The notes under the pieces were generated by a model. The model was not told the origin of the DNA. It worked only from the letters and a program-made list of their open reading frames with translations, and did no database searches. DNA of 64,000 nucleotides. Origin: RPQJ01 sp963696545. Lineage in GTDB: Bacteria > Pseudomonadota > Gammaproteobacteria > Steroidobacterales > Steroidobacteraceae. Positions 57,226-64,000 of the stretch are shown piece after piece. The stretch covers positions 124,001 to 188,000 of the forward strand of contig CAVOKQ010000001.1 of the NCBI GenBank assembly GCA_963696545.1. Direction: 5' to 3'. Each line of letters opens with the position of its first letter. Position 1 is the stretch's first letter. Made by a program: the position numbers and the translations under genes.

Positions 57226-59599
57226 AGCGGTACCCCAGGCTGAAGTAGTAACGCGTTGCGTCCGCAGACGAGTCGCCGAGCGTCCGTTGTCCGATCTCGG
57301 CGCCGCCCTCGAGCTCGAGCCACAGGCGCTGCCAGTGCATCTCGGTCCGGATGCCGGGCGCGTACAGCAGCTGCTTCGAGCCGTCCGCGTGAAACGTACG
57401 CTGGTCGAAGCGCAGTCGCGGGCTGATGCGCCAGGCCTGCCCGATCGGCTGTTGCGTGTAGAGCCCGATCGAGACCGTGTCGCTGGCATTTCCCGTCTGG
57501 TACTGCAGCCCGAGCGACGATACGTCGCCGCGATCGAACAGGCCGTACGCGAGTCCCTGCGTCGAAATGATCATGTCCGTGCCGGAAGCGAGCGTCGCCT
57601 CGACGCCTCCCGACGCAGGCGTCGCGCTGATGCTGATGCCGGACACGTCCATCGACCATTGCCACCGCTCGCCGAACGGCCGCGACAGCGAGAGCGTGTA
57701 GGTATCCGACTCCGCGCTGCGATCCAGGGCCAGCTGCTCGACCTGCGCGCTGGTGTAGAGGCCGAAGAGCTGGTCGAAGGTCCTGACGGGCTGGCCGATC
57801 AGTGCGTTCTGCAGGCTGAGCCCCGGGCTCTTGCGATGGTCCAGGTTGGCGCTCATCGTCCAGCGCGCCGGCAGCGCTGCCGTGGCGAGCAGCAGCACGT
57901 CGTTCAGGTCGCCGAAGTGGATGTCGTAGTCCAGAAGGCCGACGAACGTCAGGCCGGGCCGGAAGTAGCGCAGCTCCGTTCCGATGGCCTGTCGGTCCGT
58001 GAACCCGTAGTAGTCCTGCGAGATGGCATAGAGCGACACGTCCCACGCCTCGGCGAAGGTGCCGAAGTCGGCGGAGAGTGCGTAGAACTTGCGGTCGTTC
58101 GACGGCGACGAGCGCGTCGAATCAACCGGATAGCCGAGCAGGGCGTTCACGCGAACCTTCGGCAGGACCTGGTAGCCGCCGTACAAGCCATCGAAGGTCC
58201 CGATCAGGCCGCCGAGGGTCCCGGACTGCCGGCCCCCGCGAATGGTCCAGTCGAGAACCCGGTCGTGCACTTCGCCAAACAGGAGCGAGACGGTCGCCTG
58301 GCTTCCGGGCCCGTTCTGCAGCAGGTCCAGCCCATACGCACCGCTGACCCGGGTTGCGAAATCGTAGCGTTCGCCACTGCGGCGGGCCGCGAGTGCGACG
58401 TCGCTCAGGATTGCGTCCTGGGTCGTGGCCGTCCGCGACACGCTGCCATTGTCGAAGCTGCTCGTGTCCCGCCGGTATGTCTGCGAGACGCCGCCGTAGA
58501 CCTTCCACTTGGAATCGTTCGCTGCCGCGGCCCGGGCATGCGCGCTCGCGGGGCTGGCCGCGAACGTCAGTGCGCGCAGTCGCTTGCTCACGCGGTCGGC
58601 AGCCTCGCCATCCGGATAGCGACGCAGGTACTCCTCGTACTCGGCCTTGGCATGCGCGAGCTGGCCGCGGCGCTCGCGCGCCAGCCCGAGCAGTTCCTGT
58701 GCCTGGGCGCGCTGCGGGAACTCGGGCTGCTCGGTGAGGCGCGTCAGCAGCTGGATCGCGACTCCATAGTCCTTCTTCCGGAAGTACTCCTGCGCCTGCT
58801 TCATCGTCTGGTCGATGTCCTGCTGCGTCAGCGTCGTATTGCCCGGCGTCTTTGCCTGCGCCACGCTGCCGACCGCATCCGGGAGGCCCGGCTTGCTCAT
58901 GGTCGCGTCGTCGGCCACTGCAAGCCACGCCTTCGGATAGCGGGTGCGCGCAGCGGTGAGCACGCGCCGCGCATCGGCTTCGGAGACGAATGGCCCGGCG
59001 CGCAGCCGGTACCATTTCTCGCCGTCGACCACCGCTTCGGATACGTACGCGCGCACGCCGGTTGCCTGGGCCGCGGCTGCGATGGCCGCTGCGTCGTATG
59101 GCTCCCTGGCTGCGTCGAGGTTGACGGCATATACGGAAGCACCACCGCTCACTTCGCGGACGGTGACCTTCGAGCGGTCGGCCTCGGTCCGCAGCAGCAG
59201 CAGACGCAGGCCGCGGCCATTCGACGACGGAACGAGCGCAAAACTCTCGGACTTTGACCAGCGGATGCCGAGATCGACGTCACGTGCGAGCGTACGGTCG
59301 ACGGTGATGGAGCGGATCACGCCGCGGTCGTCGAGCGGGGGAGGGACCACCCAGCCCGCGGCCGGTGAGCCGCAGCCGGGACCCGGCGCCAATCGGATGC
59401 GAACCGTGTCGCCACTGCTGGCCGGGGTGTGGCTGACGTAGCGCACGTCGCAGCCGAACTGGATGGTAACGGTCGCGTAGCCGTCATGGTCTGTGACACC
59501 GACGTCCTCGATCAATCGAGCGGCGACCTGGGCGTGCGCAGGCATGGCCAGCCAGGGCAGCAGTACCAACCAGACGCAGCGGCTTGCCCGGTACGACAT
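57215..59599 (-). CDS. SPOR-TPR-outer-membrane barrel protein, partner of the giant cytochrome
   Basis: A 794-residue exported protein. The signal peptide ends at AHA (about residue 24). Residues 25-130 look like an AMIN-like beta domain, 135-235 a SPOR domain (ASVYAVNLDAAREPYDAAA..WYRLRAGPFVSEADARRVLTAARTRYPKA), 250-360 TPR-like helices (YFRKKDYGVAIQLLTRL, AKAEYEEYLRRYPDGEAADRV), and 385-794 a beta-rich region with alternating aromatic strands ending FSLGYRYDL, typical of an outer-membrane barrel. A stop-start TGATG overlap links it to the 57-heme cytochrome gene. It is the candidate porin of a porin-cytochrome conduit. Confidence 0.75.
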   Translation of the reverse strand: MSYRASRCVWLVLLPWLAMPAHAQVAARLIEDVGVTDHDGYATVTIQFGCDVRYVSHTPASSGDTVRIRLAPGPGCGSPAAGWVVPPPLDDRGVIRSITVDRTLARDVDLGIRWSKSESFALVPSSNGRGLRLLLLRTEADRSKVTVREVSGGASVYAVNLDAAREPYDAAAIAAAAQATGVRAYVSEAVVDGEKWYRLRAGPFVSEADARRVLTAARTRYPKAWLAVADDATMSKPGLPDAVGSVAQAKTPGNTTLTQQDIDQTMKQAQEYFRKKDYGVAIQLLTRLTEQPEFPQRAQAQELLGLARERRGQLAHAKAEYEEYLRRYPDGEAADRVSKRLRALTFAASPASAHARAAAANDSKWKVYGGVSQTYRRDTSSFDNGSVSRTATTQDAILSDVALAARRSGERYDFATRVSGAYGLDLLQNGPGSQATVSLLFGEVHDRVLDWTIRGGRQSGTLGGLIGTFDGLYGGYQVLPKVRVNALLGYPVDSTRSSPSNDRKFYALSADFGTFAEAWDVSLYAISQDYYGFTDRQAIGTELRYFRPGLTFVGLLDYDIHFGDLNDVLLLATAALPARWTMSANLDHRKSPGLSLQNALIGQPVRTFDQLFGLYTSAQVEQLALDRSAESDTYTLSLSRPFGERWQWSMDVSGISISATPASGGVEATLASGTDMIISTQGLAYGLFDRGDVSSLGLQYQTGNASDTVSIGLYTQQPIGQAWRISPRLRFDQRTFHADGSKQLLYAPGIRTEMHWQRLWLELEGGAEIGQRTLGDSSADATRYYFSLGYRYDL

Positions 59600-62500
59600 C
59601 AGTCGAACTTCGTGTCGGTGATTCGATGCTCGGGGCCGGACCGACGCGTCAGGATCGTCGTCAGCGTCGAGTCCGTGTAGATGTGGCACGCGCCTGAGCA
59701 GTTCCGGAGCTCACTCACCGCGTACTTCACGTCGCCGTACTTCTTGTGCGGGTCTGGTTTGAAGCGGCTCGCGTGGCAGCCTGCGCAGTCGGGCTTGTAC
59801 GCCGGTGCGCGCCAGGTAGCCGCATCGGTGTTGGTCGTGTGGCAATTCAGGCACGTCAGCACGACCCGGTGATCGCCCGGGTAACCGCGGCCGGCTGCGT
59901 GTTTGAACGTGTTCGGCGACCACGCCGTCGTCGTGTGGCAACTGTTGCAGTCGAAGTTGTTGACGGGGAAGGTCATGTGCCCCGTGGACGGGCCACTGGC
60001 CGTCGTGCCGTTGTGGCAGGTCTTGCAGCCGCTCGTCACGCCGGTGTGGTCGAACGCGGCCGGCAGCCACGCAATCGTCGAGTGACAGGCGCCGCACTCC
60101 TGCGTCGTCGGGATGTGATTGGTGGGCTTGCCCGGCGCCTTGACGCCGTTGTGACAGCTGCTGCACGTGCCGCTCACGTGATTGTGGTCGACGCGCACGG
60201 CCGGCTTCCAGGCGGTCGTCGTGTGGCAGGCGTCGCAGGCCGTGTCGCTGGTGATGTGCGATGCGCTCTTTCCGGTCGCGTTGGTGCCGTTGTGGCAGGA
60301 GAAGCAGCTGCCGATTACCTGGGTGTGGTCCACGTGCACCGCCGGCTTCCAGCCAGCGGGCGAGTGGCACGATTCGCACTGGTTGCTCGTCTGCACGTGG
60401 CCTGCGTTCTTGCCCGTCGCGCCGACGCCGTTGTGGCAGCTGTAGCAGTTACCGGTAATGCCCGTGTGGCTGAAGCCCGTGGCGGGCTTCCAGGCCGTCG
60501 TCGCGTGGCAGTTGCTGCACTCGGCGGTCGTCGCGACGTGGCCCGTCGGCTTGCCGGTGGCCGTGTTGCCGTTGTGGCAGCTCGCGCACGTGCCGACGAC
60601 CTGCGCGTGATCGACACGCGTCGCCGGCCTCCAGGCCGTCGTGGCGTGACACGCCTCGCACACAGGGCTCGTGAAAATGTGGCCGGCATTCTTGCCGGCT
60701 GCCTTGACGCCGTCGTGACAGGTGGCGCACCCGGAGTTGATTCCAGTGTGGCTGAAGTTGGCGGGAACCCACGCGAGCGTCGAGTGGCAGGTGCCGCACT
60801 CCGCCGTGGTCGGGATGTGATTTGCGCCCTTGGCCGTCGCCTTCGTGCCGTTGTGACAGGAACTGCAGGTACCGGAGACGTGGCCGTGGTCGACCCGCAC
60901 TGCCGGCTTCCACGCGTTGGTCGCGTGACAGCTCTCGCAGCTCGTGTCCGTCGCGATGTGCGAAGCGCTCTTCCCCGTCGCATTGACGCCGTTGTGGCAG
61001 TTGTAGCAGCTGCCGGTGATCCCGGTGTGGTTGAACCCGGTCGCGGGTTTCCACGCGGTCGTGCCGTGGCAGCTGCCGCATTCCGCGCTCGTCGCAATGT
61101 GGGTCGCAGGCTTGCCCGGTGCTGTCGTACCGTTGTGGCAACTCGAGCAAGTGCCGATAACCTGCGCGTGATCGACGCGCGTCGCCGGTCTCCAGGCAGT
61201 CGTCGCATGGCACGACTCGCAGGCGGCGGTCGTGCGCATGTGTGTTGCGTTCTTGCCCGGTGACTTGATCCCGTCGTGGCACGTCGCACAGCCGGAGGCA
61301 ATGCCGGCGTGCGTGAAATTCGCTGGCTTCCAGGCGAGTGTCGTGTGACAGGTGCCGCACTCGGCCGTGGTCGGAATGTGGTTGGGTCCCTTGCCCGCGG
61401 CCTTCGCTCCGTTGTGACACGTGCTGCAGGCGCCCGTAACCTGCGCGTGGTCAACGCGCGTCGCCGGCCGCCAGTTCGAGACCGCATGGCACGCCTCGCA
61501 CGTATTGCTGGTAGCGAGGTGGGCGGCGGTCTTGCCTGTCGCCTTGACGCCATCGTGACAATTGGCACATTGCCCGACGATACCGGTGTGGTCCCACTTC
61601 GCAGGCTTCCACGCGGATGGCGTGTGGCAGGACTCGCAGTTGTCACCGCTCACGATGTGGTTCAACGGCTTGCCGGTAGCGATCGTGCCGTTGTGGCAGG
61701 AGAAACAACTCCCGGTCACCTCGCGGTGGTCGACGGTCGTGGCAGGCTTCCAGGCCTGTGTGGCGTGGCATGCCGCACAGCTGTTCGTGGACTGGATGTG
61801 TGACGCGTGCTTGCCGGTCGCCGCCGTGCCGTTGTGGCAGGAATAGCAGCTGCCGGACACCTGCGAGTGATCGACCTCGAGCACCGGCCGCCAGGCGGTG
61901 GTCGCGTGGCAGGCCTGGCAGGAATCGCTGGCCTGGATGTGCGTGCTGCTCTTGCCGGTCTGCTTCACGCCGTCGTGGCACGTGACGCAGCCCGCCGTGA
62001 TCCCCTCGTGGGTGAACCGGGCGGGGACCCACGCGGTCGTGGAGTGGCACGAGCCACATTGCCCGGTCGTGGGGATGTGGCTCGACGCCTTACCCGTGGC
62101 GTGCGTTCCGTCGTGGCAGCTCGAACATGTGTCGGTGATGCCCGAGTGGTCGAACTTGGCCGGCTTCCACGCGGTCGTCGCGTGGCAGCCGCTGCAATCG
62201 GCGGTCGTCGGCAGGTGCTTGGCGGTCTTGCCGGTCGCCGTGGATCCGTTGTGGCAGCTCGCGCACGTGCCCAGCACCTGTGCGTGATCCACACGCGTCG
62301 CGGGCTTCCATGCCTGTGTCGCGTGGCAGGTGGAGCAATCGTTGCTCGTCTGCAGGTGGGCCGGGTGCTTGCCGGTCGCGGTGGTGCCGTTGTGGCAGGA
62401 GTAGCAGCTGCCCGTGACCTGCGTGTGATCGACGCGCGTGACCGGCCGCCAGCCGAAAGTCGTGTGGCAGGCCTGGCACACGTCGCTCGCCTTGATGTGC

Positions 62501-63861
62501 GTGGCGCTCTTACCGGTCTCGCGAACGCCGTCATGGCAGCTGATACAGGTTGCGGTAACGCCTTCGTGCGTGAAGCGGGCCGGGGTCCAGGCCGTGGTCG
62601 TATGGCACGTCGCGCAGGCGTTGTCGCTCGGGATGTGGTTGGGGTGCTTGCCTTTGGCAGTCGTACCGTCGTGGCAGGAAGCACAGGTTCCCGTTACCTG
62701 CGTGTGATCGACGGTGGACGCCGGCTTCCATGCGGCGATGACGTGACAGGACTCGCAGGACTCGGTGGTCCGGAGGTGGGCCGGTCCTCGCCCGGTCGCG
62801 CGCGTGCCGTCGTGGCAGCTCGCGCAGTTGTGCACGATGCCGGAGTGATCGAACTTCGCCGGCTTCCAGGCGGTCGTTGCATGGCAGTTGTCGCACTCGG
62901 CGCGGGTCACGATGTGGTTCGCAGCCTGGCCCTTGGCGCTGGTGCCGTCGTGACAGGATGCGCAGCTGCCGAGCACGTTGGCGTGATCGACCCGGGTCAC
63001 GGGCGTCCAGGCCACCGTCGCATGACAGGTATCGCAGGCTGTCGTCGCCTTGATGTGCCGGGCGCCGACACCGGTCGCCCTGGTGCCATCGTGGCAGGCG
63101 ACGCAGCGTTCGGTGACGCCCGCGTGGTCGAAGCGCGCCGGCAGCCAGGCGGAGACCGAGTGACAGGTGTCGCAGGTATCCGGGCTCGGTATGTGTTTCG
63201 CGCTGCGTCCGATCGCATGTGTGCCGTCATGGCAGGAGGCGCAGCTGCCGATCACCTGGGTGTGATCGACGCGGGTCGGCGGCGACCATGCGCCCACGGT
63301 GTGGCACGCCGCGCAGTCGTTGCTCGTCTGCAGGTGCGACGGACCTTTGGCGGTCGCGGTGCTGCCCGGGCTGTGACAGGACACGCAGTCGCCGGTCACG
63401 CTGCTGTGGTCGAACTTGGACGGGCTCCAGGCCGCCGTGCCATGGCACGCATTGCATTCCATGGTCGTCGCAATGTGGCCGGCCGGCTTGCCGGGCACCT
63501 GCGCGTTGTTGTGGCACGATGAGCAACTGCCGCGCGTCTCCTCGTGATCGAAGCGGGTCGCCGGCGTCCAGGCGGACGTCGTGTGGCAGGCGTCGCACCG
63601 CTCCGTGCTCAGGATGTGATCCGACGTCTTCGGCGTAGCGCCGACGCGGGAGCCTCGTGAGTGGCACGCGACACACTCGCGCGGCGTGCCTTGGAACACT
63701 GCGTCGACGTGACACGACTCGCAGGCCTGCAGCTTGTGTGCACCGGTGAGCTCATAGCCGGTCGTCACGTGATCGAACAGCGTTCCGGCCCGCTGGGCGG
63801 ATGCCCCTTGCCCGATGAGTGCGAGCAGGCACAGAAGGACGAGCTTGGTGAGCTTGCTCAT
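59599..63861 (-). CDS. Giant secreted multiheme c-type cytochrome with 57 CXXCH motifs
   Basis: A 1420-residue exported protein (signal peptide MSKLTKLVLLCLLALIGQGASA). I count 57 CXXCH heme-attachment motifs plus one CX3CH (CSGACH) near residue 1305, about one heme per 25 residues. Residues 89-1283 consist of about 26 tandem two-heme modules of 47 residues, each of the form CxxCHxTxAWxPAxxxDHxxVxGxCxSCH followed by NGxxAxGKxxxHI. Conserved histidines in VDH and HI could act as distal ligands. There is no transmembrane anchor. It should act in the periplasm or outside the cell as an electron wire. It follows another multiheme gene and precedes the barrel gene by a 1 bp overlap. Confidence 0.93.
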   Translation of the reverse strand: MSKLTKLVLLCLLALIGQGASAQRAGTLFDHVTTGYELTGAHKLQACESCHVDAVFQGTPRECVACHSRGSRVGATPKTSDHILSTERCDACHTTSAWTPATRFDHEETRGSCSSCHNNAQVPGKPAGHIATTMECNACHGTAAWSPSKFDHSSVTGDCVSCHSPGSTATAKGPSHLQTSNDCAACHTVGAWSPPTRVDHTQVIGSCASCHDGTHAIGRSAKHIPSPDTCDTCHSVSAWLPARFDHAGVTERCVACHDGTRATGVGARHIKATTACDTCHATVAWTPVTRVDHANVLGSCASCHDGTSAKGQAANHIVTRAECDNCHATTAWKPAKFDHSGIVHNCASCHDGTRATGRGPAHLRTTESCESCHVIAAWKPASTVDHTQVTGTCASCHDGTTAKGKHPNHIPSDNACATCHTTTAWTPARFTHEGVTATCISCHDGVRETGKSATHIKASDVCQACHTTFGWRPVTRVDHTQVTGSCYSCHNGTTATGKHPAHLQTSNDCSTCHATQAWKPATRVDHAQVLGTCASCHNGSTATGKTAKHLPTTADCSGCHATTAWKPAKFDHSGITDTCSSCHDGTHATGKASSHIPTTGQCGSCHSTTAWVPARFTHEGITAGCVTCHDGVKQTGKSSTHIQASDSCQACHATTAWRPVLEVDHSQVSGSCYSCHNGTAATGKHASHIQSTNSCAACHATQAWKPATTVDHREVTGSCFSCHNGTIATGKPLNHIVSGDNCESCHTPSAWKPAKWDHTGIVGQCANCHDGVKATGKTAAHLATSNTCEACHAVSNWRPATRVDHAQVTGACSTCHNGAKAAGKGPNHIPTTAECGTCHTTLAWKPANFTHAGIASGCATCHDGIKSPGKNATHMRTTAACESCHATTAWRPATRVDHAQVIGTCSSCHNGTTAPGKPATHIATSAECGSCHGTTAWKPATGFNHTGITGSCYNCHNGVNATGKSASHIATDTSCESCHATNAWKPAVRVDHGHVSGTCSSCHNGTKATAKGANHIPTTAECGTCHSTLAWVPANFSHTGINSGCATCHDGVKAAGKNAGHIFTSPVCEACHATTAWRPATRVDHAQVVGTCASCHNGNTATGKPTGHVATTAECSNCHATTAWKPATGFSHTGITGNCYSCHNGVGATGKNAGHVQTSNQCESCHSPAGWKPAVHVDHTQVIGSCFSCHNGTNATGKSASHITSDTACDACHTTTAWKPAVRVDHNHVSGTCSSCHNGVKAPGKPTNHIPTTQECGACHSTIAWLPAAFDHTGVTSGCKTCHNGTTASGPSTGHMTFPVNNFDCNSCHTTTAWSPNTFKHAAGRGYPGDHRVVLTCLNCHTTNTDAATWRAPAYKPDCAGCHASRFKPDPHKKYGDVKYAVSELRNCSGACHIYTDSTLTTILTRRSGPEHRITDTKFD
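60010..63597. repeat. About 26 tandem 141 bp coding repeats in the cytochrome gene
   Basis: The DNA encoding the two-heme modules is itself repetitive, with period near 141 bp and recurring segments such as the TGGCAxxxxxxxCA heme-site codons and GTGTGGTCGA-like stretches. Units vary enough to be distinguished. Slippage or unequal recombination could change the heme number. Confidence 0.8.
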
Positions 63862-63871
63862 GTTCCGGTCC

Positions 63872-64000
63872 CTATTGCAGCCGCGCGCCCTTGAATGTCG
63901 TCGTGCCGTGACAGCGCTGGCACTGCCGGCCGTACTGCCCGAGGTGCACGTCGTCCTGGATGTGGCAGGACGCGCAGTCGCCACTGAGCTTCACCGTGTC
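63872..64000 (-). CDS. C-terminal end of a second multiheme cytochrome
   Basis: The last 42 residues of a gene that continues beyond the right edge. They read SGDCASCHIQDDVHLGQYG, then RQCQRCHGTTTFKGARLQ and a TAG at 63872-63874, so two CXXCH motifs are visible. It lies 10 bp upstream of the giant cytochrome gene on the same strand and surely belongs to the same operon. A smaller periplasmic heme donor or acceptor is likely. Confidence 0.85.
   Translation of the reverse strand, partial: DTVKLSGDCASCHIQDDVHLGQYGRQCQRCHGTTTFKGARLQ

Noticed and set aside
57287..59257. 656-codon plus-strand open frame opposite the SPOR-TPR-barrel gene
   Set aside because: Shadow frame; no signal peptide or domain, while the minus strand has both.
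59746..63522. Long plus-strand frames opposite the giant cytochrome (505 and 571 codons)
   Set aside because: They are low-complexity Gly/Arg/Val-rich translations of the antisense of the heme repeats and have no independent start or motif support.
60010..63597. Regular direct repeats resembling a CRISPR-like or satellite array
   Set aside because: The period is 141 bp, the repeats are in frame and encode heme-binding modules; there are no uniform spacers or cas genes.

Overview
The window is high-GC chromosomal DNA (strong GC third-position bias, long antisense shadow frames) from a heterotrophic-to-autotrophic proteobacterium. Gene content (form IC RuBisCO with CbbX, FadB/FadA, YqjD-YqjE-YqjK set, Slt, NAD-malic enzyme, NikR) points to a gammaproteobacterium, possibly of the Steroidobacter/Nevskia/Chromatiales neighbourhood; this placement is inference. 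No rRNA, tRNA, CRISPR or insertion sequence was seen.

Layout. 0-5.4 kb: a lipid-modification island with the start of a wax-ester-synthase/DGAT gene, two paralogous ferritin-like diiron proteins, an FNR-type [2Fe-2S] reductase, a MerR regulator and an enoyl-CoA hydratase. 5.4-12.6 kb: small secreted or hypothetical proteins, an alanine/Na+ symporter, a CDF metal exporter, a haloalkane-dehalogenase-like hydrolase, an iron-uptake pair (cupredoxin plus an FTR1 permease fused to an outer-membrane-barrel-like domain) behind a Fur-like box, and a lipase. 12.6-18.5 kb: a Calvin-cycle cluster, cbbR divergent from cbbL-cbbS-cbbX-fbp-prkB. 18.5-25.8 kb: a P-type cation ATPase, a Dyp-type peroxidase, an epimerase fragment, a phytoene-desaturase-like oxidoreductase and a TonB-dependent receptor. 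From about 15.3 to 25.27 kb nearly every gene is broken by single-base indels while both flanks are clean, so this stretch looks like poorly polished sequence rather than ten decayed genes. 25.8-27.7 kb: a nickel module (NikR, a 34% histidine protein and a well-formed NikR operator in front of the TonB receptor).

27.6-37.2 kb is a tightly packed seven-gene minus-strand operon: a PuuB-like oxidase, a patatin, a DOMON-like protein, NamZ, GlpD, GlpK, and a large protein joining an alkylglycerol-monooxygenase-like membrane domain to an SxxK serine hydrolase and a golvesin-like domain. A malic enzyme and a YhhN/lysoplasmalogenase-like gene diverge from it. Together these suggest turnover of glycerol ether lipids into glycerol and glycolysis. 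39.8-47.7 kb holds an EF-hand protein, pyruvate phosphate dikinase, glucose-6-phosphate dehydrogenase and a DRG/TGS GTPase. 47.7-56.6 kb holds a lytic transglycosylase and beta-oxidation genes (fadB, fadA, an acyl-CoA dehydrogenase) around a YqjD/E/K envelope-stress trio. Palindromic REP-like elements close several transcription units.

56.6-64.0 kb is the most striking region: a minus-strand operon with the end of one multiheme cytochrome, a 1420-residue secreted cytochrome with 57 CXXCH motifs built from about 26 tandem two-heme modules, a SPOR-TPR-beta-barrel protein, and a lipoprotein. It resembles a porin-cytochrome conduit for extracellular electron transfer. With RuBisCO nearby, a lithoautotrophic (for example iron-oxidising) capacity is a reasonable hypothesis, not something the sequence proves.
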